A stretch of DNA of 64,000 nt from Nonomuraea thailandensis. Lineage in GTDB: Bacteria > Actinomycetota > Actinomycetes > Streptosporangiales > Streptosporangiaceae. The position numbers and the translations under genes were made by a program. Under the pieces are notes generated by a model. That model worked only from the letters and a program-made list of their open reading frames with translations, was not told where the DNA came from and ran no database searches. Numbering within the stretch: position 1 is the first letter of the stretch; each line of letters opens with the position of its first letter. Location: contig NZ_JAMZEB010000002.1 of the NCBI RefSeq assembly GCF_024172165.1, positions 5,663,501 to 5,727,500 of the forward strand, given 5' to 3'. This document shows, in pieces, positions 26,066 through 35,202 of the stretch.

Positions 26066-26695
26066 ATGCGCATCGCGGAGCTGAGCCGCAGGGCCGACGT
26101 GCCCGTCCCGACGATCAAGTACTACCTGCGCGAAGGTCTCCTGTCCCCCGGCGAGCGCACCAGCTACAACCAGGCCCAGTACACCGAGGAGCACGTCCGC
26201 AGGCTCCGCCTGGTGCGGGCGCTGCTGGAGGTCGGCGGGCTGAGCGTCGCCGCCACCCGCGACGTCCTGGAGAAGATGGACGCCCCCGGCATGAGCCTCA
26301 TCGACCAGGCGGGCAAGGCCCAGTTCGCCATGACCCTCGCGCCGAAGGTGGTCAAGGACGAGGCGTGGCAGGCGGCCGAGGAGGAGACCGAGGCGCTCGT
26401 CGAGCGGCTCGGCTGGAAGGTGCGCCAGACCAACCCGGCGCGGCTGACGCTGACGTCCGCGCTGGCCACGCTGCACCGGCTCGGCAAGACCGACCAGATG
26501 AAGCTGCTGGAGGTCTACGCCAGGGCGGCGCGCGAGGTCGCCGACGCCGAGCTGGGCCAGCTCATCCAGGACTCCGAGCCGGAGGCGATCCTCGAGACGG
26601 CCGTGGTCTGGACGGCGCTCGGCGACGTCGTCTTCAGCGCGCTGCGCAGGTTCGCCCACGAGGACGTGGCCTACGGCGACGCCCAGCTCGACTGA
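26066..26695 (+). CDS. MerR-family regulator
   Basis: 209 residues. The N-terminal winged helix is clear (MRIAELSRRADVPVPTIKYYLREGLL, TEEHVRRLRLVRALLEVGGLSV). A helical C-terminal effector domain of about 120 residues has no metal-binding cysteines, which argues against a metal sensor and for a small organic ligand. GGGGAGGAACC precedes the ATG. It diverges from the aldo/keto reductase/MMPL operon, and the shared 22-bp inverted repeat between them also precedes two distant operons. Confidence 0.9.
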   Translation: MRIAELSRRADVPVPTIKYYLREGLLSPGERTSYNQAQYTEEHVRRLRLVRALLEVGGLSVAATRDVLEKMDAPGMSLIDQAGKAQFAMTLAPKVVKDEAWQAAEEETEALVERLGWKVRQTNPARLTLTSALATLHRLGKTDQMKLLEVYARAAREVADAELGQLIQDSEPEAILETAVVWTALGDVVFSALRRFAHEDVAYGDAQLD

Positions 26696-26715
26696 TCGCG
26701 AAGGCGGCACCCAGG

Positions 26716-26754
26716 GCGAGGCCACGCGCGAGGCCACGCGCGAGGCCACGCGCG
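26716..26754. repeat. 12-bp tandem repeat between MerR and HAD genes
   Basis: Just over three copies of GCGAGGCCACGC lie in the gap between the two convergent genes. The period matches the in-frame repeats found elsewhere in the window. Confidence 0.85.
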
Positions 26755-26775
26755 ACCGATCCGGAAGGGCGGCGT

Positions 26776-27438
26776 TCAGGTCGAGGCGAGGCGCGACCGG
26801 CCGAGCAGCGCCTCCAGTTCCTCGATCGCCGCTGCGGCGCCGGTGAACTCGATCGCCTGCCAGCCCGCCGCCCGCGCGCCGGCGCAGTTCTTGGCCAGGT
26901 CGTCGATCAGCACGCACTGCGCGGCCGGCACGCCCGCGCGGGCGGCCGCCAGCTCGAAGATCTCCGGGCCCGGCTTCCTGCAGCCGACCTGCGCCGAGTT
27001 GACCACGTCGTCGAAGACGCCCTCCGGAGGCACCATGCGCCGCCAGTGCTCCTCCCACGCCGGCGGCATGTTCGACAACATCCCGACGAACAGGCCGCGC
27101 TCGCGCACCCGGTGAAGCTGCGCCAGCCACTCGGCGTTGGTGCGCCTGCCGTCGAACCAGGCGTCGGCGAAGCTGATCATCGGAGCCTCGATCCCCTCCG
27201 CGGCCAGCTCGGCGGCGATCTGCCGCAGCCACTCCTCCTCCGTGACCAGCGGGGTGTCGAGCGGCAGCATGAAGTCGTCGGTGCCGTAGCGCGCGGTCAC
27301 GGTCGCGACGGCGGTCAGCAACGGGCCGGGCGGCAGGCCCGTCCTGGTGCAGAAGGCCGAGAACGTCTCGCCGACGGGCGGTGTCAGCACCCCGCCGAAA
27401 TCCGTCCAGACTGCATTTATGGAAATCGTCACGCTCAT
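26776..27438 (-). CDS. HAD-superfamily hydrolase
   Basis: 220 residues. Motif I is WTDFGGVL (nucleophilic Asp), motif II GMLSNMPPAW, the Lys motif CRKPGPEIFELAA and motif III CVLIDDLAKNCAGARAAG with paired Asp. The cap is of the helical C1 type. Substrate is unknown; these act on phosphate esters or as haloacid dehalogenases. ATG at 27438 or 27450 could start it; neither has a well-spaced ribosome site. It is divergent from the FAAL-PKS operon. Confidence 0.87.
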   Translation of the reverse strand: MSVTISINAVWTDFGGVLTPPVGETFSAFCTRTGLPPGPLLTAVATVTARYGTDDFMLPLDTPLVTEEEWLRQIAAELAAEGIEAPMISFADAWFDGRRTNAEWLAQLHRVRERGLFVGMLSNMPPAWEEHWRRMVPPEGVFDDVVNSAQVGCRKPGPEIFELAAARAGVPAAQCVLIDDLAKNCAGARAAGWQAIEFTGAAAAIEELEALLGRSRLAST

Positions 27439-27544
27439 ACCCTGACGCATTTCCCTCAGGCCGCCGTCAGGCCCTCATCAAACCTCGATCACGTCCGGAT
27501 CAAAGGCATTCTCAGCATTTCCCGGGCTGGTTACATTACTGCCC

Positions 27545-29254
27545 ATGATTCCCTTTGCAGAGACACTCGGGGAGTTACTCGCTTTCCGGGCCCGGGAGAA
27601 CGCCTCACAAACTGTCTACCGCTTTCTCCCGGACGGCGAGCGTGAATCCCACTCGCTCACCTTCGCCCGGCTCGATCTGGAGGTCCGCGCGCTGGCCTCC
27701 CGGCTCGCCGAACACGCGGCGCCGGGCGAGCGCGCCCTGATCCTGGCACCCGACTCGGCCGATTTCATCCGCGCGTTCCTGGCCTGTCAGTACGCGAACG
27801 TGATCGCCGTCCCGATATATCCGCCGATGCCGTTCGACGCCCGGCGCGGAACGGCGAGCCTGCGGGCCATCGCGCAGGACTGCGCGCCCACGGTGGTCCT
27901 CTTCGCGGGCCCCGGTGGATACGAGCGGTTCATCCGCGACAGCTCCCCCGAGCTCGCGGCGCTGACGTGGATCGGCGCCGGCGAGGTCGACGAGAGCCGT
28001 GCCGGCTTCCTGCCGGTGCCCGCGGACCCTGCGGGCATCTCCTTCCTCCAGTACACCTCCGGCTCCACCGCCTCGCCCAAGGGCGTCATGGTCGGCCACC
28101 GCGCGCTGCTCGCCCAGGAACGGCTGCTGCACGAGATCGGCGACTTCAGCCAGGACTCGGTCATCGTCAGCTGGCTGCCGCTCTTCCACGACATGGGGCT
28201 GATCGGCAACGTGCTGCTCGCGCTCTACGCGGGCTGCCAGGCCGTGCTCATGCCGCCGCTGACGTTCGTGCAGCAGCCGGTCCGCTGGCTGCGGGCGATC
28301 TCCGCCTACCGGGCGACCGTGTCGGGCGGGCCGAACTTCGCCTACGAGCTGTGCGTGCGGCGGGTGCCCGTACAGGATCGGCAGGGTCTCGACCTGAGCA
28401 GCCTGCGGGCCGCGTTCAACGGGGCGGAGCCGGTGCGGGCGAGCACCCTGGAGGCGTTCACCGCCGCGTACGCGCCGCACGGGTTCGACCCGCGCGCCCT
28501 CTACCCCTGCTACGGCCTGGCCGAGGTGACGCTGATGGCCACCGGCTCCCCCGTCGGGGGCGGCCCCGTCACACTGGACGTGCACCTCGACGCGCTGCAG
28601 GAGGGCCGGCTGGTTCCCGGCGGCGGCCACCGCATCGTCGGCTCGGGACGTCCCGGCCCGCGGCGCCGGCTGGAGATCGTGGACCCGGAGACGTGCCTGC
28701 CGGTGCGGCCCGGCCACGTGGGCGAGATCTGGGTCGCCGGGCCCGACGTGACCGACGGCTACTGGGGCAGGCCGCAGGAGAGCGCGGAGGTCTTCGGCGC
28801 CCGCCTGACCGGCACGTCGGAGGGGCCGTTCCTGCGCACCGGTGACCTCGGCGTCGTGCACGACGGCGAGCTGTTCGTCTCCGGCCGGCTGAAGGACCTG
28901 ATCATCGTCGGCGGGCGCAACCACTACCCGCAGGACCTTGAGTCGACGGCCGAGACGGCGCATCCCATGGTCAGGCGCGGCTGCGTGGCGGCGTTCGGCG
29001 ACGCGCCGCTGGTCGTGGTGGCCGAGGTCAAGCCGGCCGTCACCGAGGAGCAGCTCGCGCAGGTCGGCCCGGCCGTGCGCACCGCCGTCGCCGCGGGGCA
29101 CGGCGTCCAGGTGGACAAAATCGTGCTGATCGCGGCCGGCACCATGCCGAAGACGTCCAGCGGCAAGCTGCAGCGGCGGGCCTGCCGCGCGGCCTACGAG
29201 AGCGGCACGCTGACGGCCGCCGTGCCCGCACCCCAGCTCGAAGGAGCGTCATGA
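27545..29254 (+). CDS. Fatty acyl-AMP ligase (FAAL)
   Basis: 569 residues, adenylate-forming family. Motif A3 is YTSGSTASPKGVM (about 170-182), a FAAL/FACL-type WLPLFHDMGLIG follows near 210-222, then YGLAEVTLM and TGDLGVVHDGELFVSGRLKDLIIVGGRNHYPQ. The C-terminal lysine is in SSGKLQRR (about K541). The context matters: the next gene begins with an acyl-carrier domain, so the product should be activated as acyl-AMP and loaded on that carrier, not on CoA. It overlaps the PKS gene by four bases (ATGA) and is the first gene of a nine-gene operon. FAAL rather than CoA-ligase identity is based on motifs and context. Confidence 0.92.
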   Translation: MIPFAETLGELLAFRARENASQTVYRFLPDGERESHSLTFARLDLEVRALASRLAEHAAPGERALILAPDSADFIRAFLACQYANVIAVPIYPPMPFDARRGTASLRAIAQDCAPTVVLFAGPGGYERFIRDSSPELAALTWIGAGEVDESRAGFLPVPADPAGISFLQYTSGSTASPKGVMVGHRALLAQERLLHEIGDFSQDSVIVSWLPLFHDMGLIGNVLLALYAGCQAVLMPPLTFVQQPVRWLRAISAYRATVSGGPNFAYELCVRRVPVQDRQGLDLSSLRAAFNGAEPVRASTLEAFTAAYAPHGFDPRALYPCYGLAEVTLMATGSPVGGGPVTLDVHLDALQEGRLVPGGGHRIVGSGRPGPRRRLEIVDPETCLPVRPGHVGEIWVAGPDVTDGYWGRPQESAEVFGARLTGTSEGPFLRTGDLGVVHDGELFVSGRLKDLIIVGGRNHYPQDLESTAETAHPMVRRGCVAAFGDAPLVVVAEVKPAVTEEQLAQVGPAVRTAVAAGHGVQVDKIVLIAAGTMPKTSSGKLQRRACRAAYESGTLTAAVPAPQLEGAS

Positions 29255-32200
29255 CCACGCACCAGGAGACCGTCGAGTGGCTGCTGCGGCGCACCGCCGA
29301 GCTGCTGTCGGCGCCGGTCGCCGGCCTGTCGCCGGACACGCCGTTCTCCCAGCTCGGGCTCTCGTCCATGCAGGCGGTCGAGCTGGCGGGCGATCTGGAA
29401 CGGTGGAGCGGCCGGTCCCTGTCGCCGACGATCGCCTACGACTACCCGACGATCGAGGCGGTGGCCGCGTACCTCACCTCGTCGGCGGAGCCGCAGCGGC
29501 CCGGAGCCGCGGACGCGGCGCGCGGCGAACCCGTCGCCATCGTCGGCATCGGCTGCCGGCTGCCCGGCGCCGGCGGGGCCGGGGCCTTCTGGAACGCGCT
29601 GCGCGAGGGCGTGGACGCCATCCGGGAGGTGCCCGCCGACCGGTGGGACGGCGAGGCGCTCTACGACCCCGACCCCGACCGGCCGGGCCGCATGAACACC
29701 CGGTGGGGCGGCTTCCTCGACGACGTCGAGAGCTTCGACGCCGGCTTCTTCGCGATCTCCGCGCGGGAGGCCGCGCGCATGGACCCGCAGCAGCGCCTGC
29801 TGCTGGAGGTCGCCTGGGAGGCGCTGGAGGACGCAGGCGTGCCCGCGTCGAGCCTGTCGGGCGCGCGGGCCGGCGTCTTCGTCGGCGCCTCCACCTACGA
29901 CCACGGCGCCTCCCTGCTCAGCTCGGGCGCCGAGCCGGAGGCCTACGACGGCACCGGCGCCGCGCTCAGCGTGATCGCCAACCGGCTGTCGTACTGCCTG
30001 AACCTGCGCGGCCCGAGCATGGTCGTCGACAGCGCCTGCTCCTCCTCGCTCGTGGCCGTGCACCTGGCCTGCCAGGCGTTGCGCGCCGGCGAGGCGGACC
30101 TCGCGCTCGCCGGCGGCGTCAACGTCATCACCAGCCCGCGGATCGCGCTCAGCTTCAGCAAGGGCAGGCTGATGGCGCCCGACGGCCGGTGCAAGCCGTT
30201 CGACCAGCGGGCCAACGGCTACGTGCGCAGCGAGGGCGCGGGCGTGGTGCTGCTGCGGCCGCTGTCGGCCGCGCTGGCCGCCGGCGACCGGATCTACGCG
30301 GTGATCCACGGCAGCGCCGTCAACCAGGACGGGCGCACCAACGGCCTGGCCGCGCCGAACCGGCCCGCCCAGGAGGAGGTGCTGCGCTCGGCGTACGCCG
30401 CCGCCGGCATCGACCCCGCGACCGTCGACTACGTCGAGGCGCACGGCACCGGCACGGCGGTGGGCGACCCGATCGAGGTGGCGGCCCTGGCCACGGTCCT
30501 CGGCCCCGGCCGGCCGGAGGAACGGCCGCTGCGGATCGGCTCCGCCAAGTCGAACGTCGGGCACCTGGAGGCGGCGGCGGGCGTGGCGGGGCTGATCAAG
30601 GCGGCGCTGTCGCTGCACCACGGCGAGCTGCCGGCCACCGTCCACTTCACCAGGCCCAACCCTCTGCTCGGCCTCGACCGCCTGCCCGTCATCGTCCAGA
30701 ACCGCACCGAACCGTGGCCCTCCGGCCGCGCCGAGTCCTCGCCGGGCGGTGCCGAGTCCTCGCCGGGCGGTCCCGTGCCGGCGCCGGCGGGCCGGGACGA
30801 GGCGTGGCCGGCCGGTTGCGCGACGGCCGGAGTCAGCTCGTTCGGGTTCGGCGGAACCAACTCCCACGTCGTGCTGTCCTCGCCCCCTCCCCGGCCGCGC
30901 TCCGACCACCCGGCCGGGTCGCGCGGCGAATCGTCGGCGCCCCGGCCTGATCGCAGCCGGCCGACCGGCTCCGGCGGCGAGTCGCCGGCGCCCGAGCCCG
31001 GCCCTGGCCGCCCGGCCGGCTCCGGCGGCGAGTTGTACCTGTTTCCCGTCTCCGCCCGTTCCGACGTCGCCCTGCGGCGCCGGGCGGCGGCGCTGGCCGT
31101 CCTGGCGCGCGGCAGGGCGGGCGACCCGGCCTGGCTGGCCGAGGCGGCCGCGGCGGCGGCGCTGCGCGGCGACCACGACCGCCACCGCGCCGCCGTCGTC
31201 GTCTCCTCCCCCGAAGAGCTCGCGACCGCGATGACCGCGCTGGCGGAGGCCCGCGACGAGGCGAACGCGCGCAGGCGCCGGACCCACCGGCCCACGCTCG
31301 TCTTCCCCGGGCAGGGAGCCCAGTGGGAGGGCATGGGCAAGCAGCTCGCCGACGCCGTGCCCGCGTTCCGCGCGGCCATCCGCAGGTGCGACGCGGCGAT
31401 CAGCCGCCACCTGGGCGAGCCGCTGTGGGACGACGAACGCGGCCTGACCCCCCGCGGCACCGCCCACGTGCAGCCCGCGCTGTTCGCCTACCAGGTGGCG
31501 CTGGCCGAGACGTGGCGGGCGTGGGGCGTCGAGCCGGCCGCGGTGATCGGGCACAGCATGGGCGAGATCGCCGCCGCGCACGTGGCCGGCGCGCTGTCGC
31601 TGGAGGACGCCGCCCGCGTCGTCTGCGAGCGCAGCAGGCTGCTCACCCGGCTCACCGGGCAGGGCGGGCTGGCGCTGGTCGAGCTGGACGCCGAGGAGGC
31701 GGACCGCGCCCTGGCGGGCCGCCACGACCGGCTGTCGGTGGCGGCCGTCAACGGGCCCCGCGCCACGGTGCTGTCCGGGGAGCCGGCGGCGCTGGACGAG
31801 GTGATCGCCGAGCTGGAGGCGCGCGGGGTGTTCGCCCGGCGGGTCGCCGTCGACTTCGCCGCGCACAGCCCGCAGGTCGAGCCGCTGCAGGACGAGCTGT
31901 TCGCGGCGCTCGCCGGGCTCGATCCGAGGCCCGCGACGACCCCGCTGAACTCGACGGTCACGGCGGAGCCCGCCGCCGGCCCCGAGCTCGGCCCCGCCTA
32001 CTGGCGGCGCAACGTCCGCGAGCCGGTGCTCTTCTCGCCCGCGCTGGAGCAGCTCATCGCCGCGGGGCACGAGCTGTTCGTCGAGGTGGCGCCACACCCG
32101 GTGCTCACCCGCTCGGTGGCCGAGCTCGCCGGCCACCTCGACCGGCCCGTCGAGATCATCTCCTCGGTACGCCGCGACGAGCACGAGGCCCGCGCCCTGC

Positions 32201-35200
32201 TCGGCGCCCTCGGCGACCTGTACGCCGGTGGCGCCGCCATCGCCTGGGACGCCCTCTACTCCGGCGCCGCCCACGTCCCTCTCCCGCCCCACGGCTGGGA
32301 CCGGCAGCGCTTCCCCCTGCTGCGCGCCACGCCGGGCACGGCCGTCGTCCCGCCGGGTCACGGGGGCGGCGCGCTGCTCGGCGCCCGGCTGAGCGTGGGC
32401 GCGGAACCCGGTCTGCGGCTGTGGCCGCTGTCGCTCGGCGGCGCGCCCGAGCTCGCCGACCACGTCGCCGACGGCGTGCCGCTGGTGCCGGGCGCCTACT
32501 GGCTGGCCGCCGCCGCTCAGGCCGCCACCAGCCCGGCCGCCGCCGCTCAGGCCGCCGGCCCGGCCGACGCCGCACAGGCCGACGAGGTCGCCGGCTTCGT
32601 GCTGCTGGAGGACGTGGTCTTCGCGCACCCCTGCCCGGCCGACGGCGACCCCGGGCTCCAGCTCGCCCTGCGCCCGTCAGCGCCGGGACGGCTCTCCTTC
32701 GTCATCACCTCCGACCGCGGCGGCGGCCCGGTGGTCCACGCACGCGGCGCCGTCACCGGGAACGCCGCCCCGCCCTCGCCTCCCGCGGCGCCCCTCGACC
32801 TGCCGGGCGACGTGCCGGTCGCCGAGCTGTACGAGCGGCTGGCGGCGGCCGGGCTGGACTACGGCCCGCGCTTCCGGGGGCTGACCGGGCTGCGTACCGG
32901 CTACCGGGAGGCGGTCGGGACGTTCGAGCTTCCCGGCGGGCTCGACGCCGATCGCGCGCCCCTGCATCCCGCCCTGCTGGACGCCTGCTTCCACACGGTC
33001 GCGGCGGCAGCGGGCGGCGCCCTTCCCGCCGGCGTCCTGCCCCTGCCCTCGGGGGCCGCGCGCGTGTGGTCACGCGCTGCCGGCGACGCCGTACGGCGGG
33101 GCACGGCCCACGCCGTCGTCCGCGAGCTCGGCCCGAACGAGCTGGTCGCCGACGTCACCGTACGGTCGGCGCCCGGCCCGGCAACGGACCCGGCGACCGG
33201 CACCGCTACGGGCACGGGCACGGACCCGAGCACAGGCAGGAGCGCGGGCACGGGCACGGGCACGGGCGAGGTGATCTGGGCCGTGTCCGGGCTGCGCATC
33301 CGCCTGATCCGGCGCCGCCCCGCCGAGGACGGCCGCCTCTACACGCTGCGCTGGCAGCCACTGATCCCGGGCCCCGCCGTCACGGCCCGGGGCGGCTGGC
33401 TGGTGCTCGCCGACCCGGTCCCCGCGAGCGGCCCCGCCTCGGTGGGCGAACGCCTGGCGGAACGACTGGCCGCGGCGGGCGAGCCGTACCTCCTCGCGGG
33501 CGCGGACCGGCCGCTCGACGAGCTGCTCGACGAGGCGGTCACCCGGCACGGCGGCCTGCGCGGCGTCCTGGACACCCGCGCCACGACCGATGCCGACGCG
33601 GCCCTGGAGACGCTGCACCACCGCGCGTCGCAGGCGCTCCGTCTGGCGCGGGACCTGCTGGGCCGGACGTGGCCGGACCGGCCGCCGCGCCTGTGGCTGC
33701 TGACGGCGGGCCCGGCGGGGTCCGTCGTGTGGGGCCTCGGCAGGGTGATCGCCAACGAGCATCCCGAGCCGGCCACCGCGCTGGCGGACCTGCCCGGCTC
33801 CCCCACGCGGGCCGACCTCGACGCCCTGGTGGCGGCGCTGCGGGCACGGGACGCCCCGGGACAGGTGCGGGTGCGCGACGGCGGCCTGCTGGAGCCGAAG
33901 CTGGGGCCGGCCCCGGCGGGAACCGGCGACCCGGCGCCCATCAGGCCCGACCGCCCGTACCTGGTCACCGGCGGCCTCGGCGCGCTCGGCCTGCACGTCG
34001 CGCGCCGGCTGGTGGACAAGGGCGCGCGCAGGCTCGTCCTGACCGGCCGCACCGCCCCCGGCCCGCGGGCGCGGGCCGTGCTGGACGAGCTGCGGGCGGT
34101 GGGCGCCGAGATCAGGGTCGAGCTCGCCGACCTGGCCGACGCCGGGCAACTCGCCAGGACGATCCCCCCGGACCTCGCCGGGGTGTTCCACCTGGCGGGC
34201 GTCCTGGAGGACGCGCTGGTCGCCACGCTCGACGACGACCTCCTGCACCGCGCGCTGGCGGGCAAGGCGGCCGGCGCCTGGCACCTGCACACGCTGACGG
34301 CGGACCTGCCGGTGGAGCACTTCGTCCTGTTCTCGTCGCTGGCCGGCCTGTTCGGCTCGCCGGGTCAGGGCGCGTACGCGGCGGCGAACACGTTCCTGGA
34401 CGGCCTGGCCGAGCACCGCGCCGCCCTCGGCCTGCCCGCGCAGAGCATCGACTGGGGCACCTGGTCGGGCACCGGCCTGGCGGTGGCGGCCGGCGGCGTC
34501 GAGCGGCTGGCGGCGCGCGGCCTGCCGCCGCTGTCCCCGGAGGTCGCGCTGGACCTGCTGGACGAGGCTCTCGGCAGCGGCCGGCGGCACCTGGTGGCGG
34601 CGGCGTTCGACTGGGCGGCGTTCGGCAGGGCCGGGCTGGGCCCGGACCTGGCCCGCATGCTGGACGGGCAGGTGAGCGCCGACCGGCCGGCCGCGGGCGC
34701 GGAACGCGGCGCCGTCAGGAAGGCCGCGCTGGCCGCCACCGCCGCCGCCGGTCTGCTGGACGTCCTGCGCCGCTTCCTGCTGGAGCAGGTGGGCGCCGTC
34801 CTCGGCCGCACCCCGGAGAGCCTGGACACCTCCGCCCCGTTGCAGGAGCTCGGCTTCGACTCGCTGATGGCGATGGAGCTGCGCACCCGCCTGGAGACCG
34901 GGCTCGACCTGCGGCTGTCGGCCACCGTCGTCTACACCTTCCCGACCGTGGAAGCCCTGGCCGACGGACTCGCCCAGCGCCTCGCCGCCGAACGCCCCGC
35001 CGCACCCGACACGACCACCGCACAGGACGCCGAGCCGCGCGTGCCCGACGAGCCGAGCGGGCCTGGTCTGTCCGGCGAGCCGGGCGGGCCTGACATGTCC
35101 GGCGAGCCGGGCGGGCCCGGCGGGCTGGCCGCGCTCGACGAGCAGGAGCTCGCCGCGTTGCTGGCCGAGGAACTCGACCTGAAGGGAGGACGGCATGACT

Positions 35201-35202
35201 GA
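29251..35202 (+). CDS. Type I PKS: ACP-KS-AT-DH-KR-ACP
   Basis: 1983 residues. Order: ACP (1-78; Ser39 in GLSSMQ, the usual Asp before it replaced by Ser), KS (93-520; Cys263 in SACSSSL, His398 in EAHGTGT, His438 in SNVGHLE), AT (about 680-970; Ser769 in GHSMGE, FAAHS near 869-873), DH (about 1035-1330; His1071 in HVADGVPLVP, Asp1244 in HPALLDACFH), structural and catalytic KR (about 1350-1800; TGGLGALG at 1573, Ser1696, Tyr1709 in GAYAAAN, LED motif near the B-type position), ACP (about 1825-1900; Ser1871 in GFDSLMAM) and a Glu-rich C-terminal tail. No ER domain. The module should add one unit and leave an alpha,beta double bond. Extender choice is ambiguous. It overlaps the next PKS gene by eight bases. 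Confidence 0.95.
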   Translation: MTTHQETVEWLLRRTAELLSAPVAGLSPDTPFSQLGLSSMQAVELAGDLERWSGRSLSPTIAYDYPTIEAVAAYLTSSAEPQRPGAADAARGEPVAIVGIGCRLPGAGGAGAFWNALREGVDAIREVPADRWDGEALYDPDPDRPGRMNTRWGGFLDDVESFDAGFFAISAREAARMDPQQRLLLEVAWEALEDAGVPASSLSGARAGVFVGASTYDHGASLLSSGAEPEAYDGTGAALSVIANRLSYCLNLRGPSMVVDSACSSSLVAVHLACQALRAGEADLALAGGVNVITSPRIALSFSKGRLMAPDGRCKPFDQRANGYVRSEGAGVVLLRPLSAALAAGDRIYAVIHGSAVNQDGRTNGLAAPNRPAQEEVLRSAYAAAGIDPATVDYVEAHGTGTAVGDPIEVAALATVLGPGRPEERPLRIGSAKSNVGHLEAAAGVAGLIKAALSLHHGELPATVHFTRPNPLLGLDRLPVIVQNRTEPWPSGRAESSPGGAESSPGGPVPAPAGRDEAWPAGCATAGVSSFGFGGTNSHVVLSSPPPRPRSDHPAGSRGESSAPRPDRSRPTGSGGESPAPEPGPGRPAGSGGELYLFPVSARSDVALRRRAAALAVLARGRAGDPAWLAEAAAAAALRGDHDRHRAAVVVSSPEELATAMTALAEARDEANARRRRTHRPTLVFPGQGAQWEGMGKQLADAVPAFRAAIRRCDAAISRHLGEPLWDDERGLTPRGTAHVQPALFAYQVALAETWRAWGVEPAAVIGHSMGEIAAAHVAGALSLEDAARVVCERSRLLTRLTGQGGLALVELDAEEADRALAGRHDRLSVAAVNGPRATVLSGEPAALDEVIAELEARGVFARRVAVDFAAHSPQVEPLQDELFAALAGLDPRPATTPLNSTVTAEPAAGPELGPAYWRRNVREPVLFSPALEQLIAAGHELFVEVAPHPVLTRSVAELAGHLDRPVEIISSVRRDEHEARALLGALGDLYAGGAAIAWDALYSGAAHVPLPPHGWDRQRFPLLRATPGTAVVPPGHGGGALLGARLSVGAEPGLRLWPLSLGGAPELADHVADGVPLVPGAYWLAAAAQAATSPAAAAQAAGPADAAQADEVAGFVLLEDVVFAHPCPADGDPGLQLALRPSAPGRLSFVITSDRGGGPVVHARGAVTGNAAPPSPPAAPLDLPGDVPVAELYERLAAAGLDYGPRFRGLTGLRTGYREAVGTFELPGGLDADRAPLHPALLDACFHTVAAAAGGALPAGVLPLPSGAARVWSRAAGDAVRRGTAHAVVRELGPNELVADVTVRSAPGPATDPATGTATGTGTDPSTGRSAGTGTGTGEVIWAVSGLRIRLIRRRPAEDGRLYTLRWQPLIPGPAVTARGGWLVLADPVPASGPASVGERLAERLAAAGEPYLLAGADRPLDELLDEAVTRHGGLRGVLDTRATTDADAALETLHHRASQALRLARDLLGRTWPDRPPRLWLLTAGPAGSVVWGLGRVIANEHPEPATALADLPGSPTRADLDALVAALRARDAPGQVRVRDGGLLEPKLGPAPAGTGDPAPIRPDRPYLVTGGLGALGLHVARRLVDKGARRLVLTGRTAPGPRARAVLDELRAVGAEIRVELADLADAGQLARTIPPDLAGVFHLAGVLEDALVATLDDDLLHRALAGKAAGAWHLHTLTADLPVEHFVLFSSLAGLFGSPGQGAYAAANTFLDGLAEHRAALGLPAQSIDWGTWSGTGLAVAAGGVERLAARGLPPLSPEVALDLLDEALGSGRRHLVAAAFDWAAFGRAGLGPDLARMLDGQVSADRPAAGAERGAVRKAALAATAAAGLLDVLRRFLLEQVGAVLGRTPESLDTSAPLQELGFDSLMAMELRTRLETGLDLRLSATVVYTFPTVEALADGLAQRLAAERPAAPDTTTAQDAEPRVPDEPSGPGLSGEPGGPDMSGEPGGPGGLAALDEQELAALLAEELDLKGGRHD
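30730..30771. repeat. Perfect 21-bp direct repeat in the KS-AT linker coding region
   Basis: Two adjacent identical 21-base copies (30730-30750, 30751-30771) encode AESSPGG twice. Further Gly/Ser/Pro-rich degenerate repeats follow at 30920-31030 before the AT. They lengthen the linker in frame. Confidence 0.85.

Noticed and set aside
30730..30771. Attachment site or IS footprint from the 21-bp direct repeat
   Set aside because: The copies are adjacent, in frame and within a linker, with no mobile-element gene nearby.
29194..32628. Minus-strand open frame of 1144 codons opposite PKS1
   Set aside because: GC-rich codon bias leaves the antisense frame open; no domain, no ribosome site, and the plus strand has complete PKS catalytic motifs.
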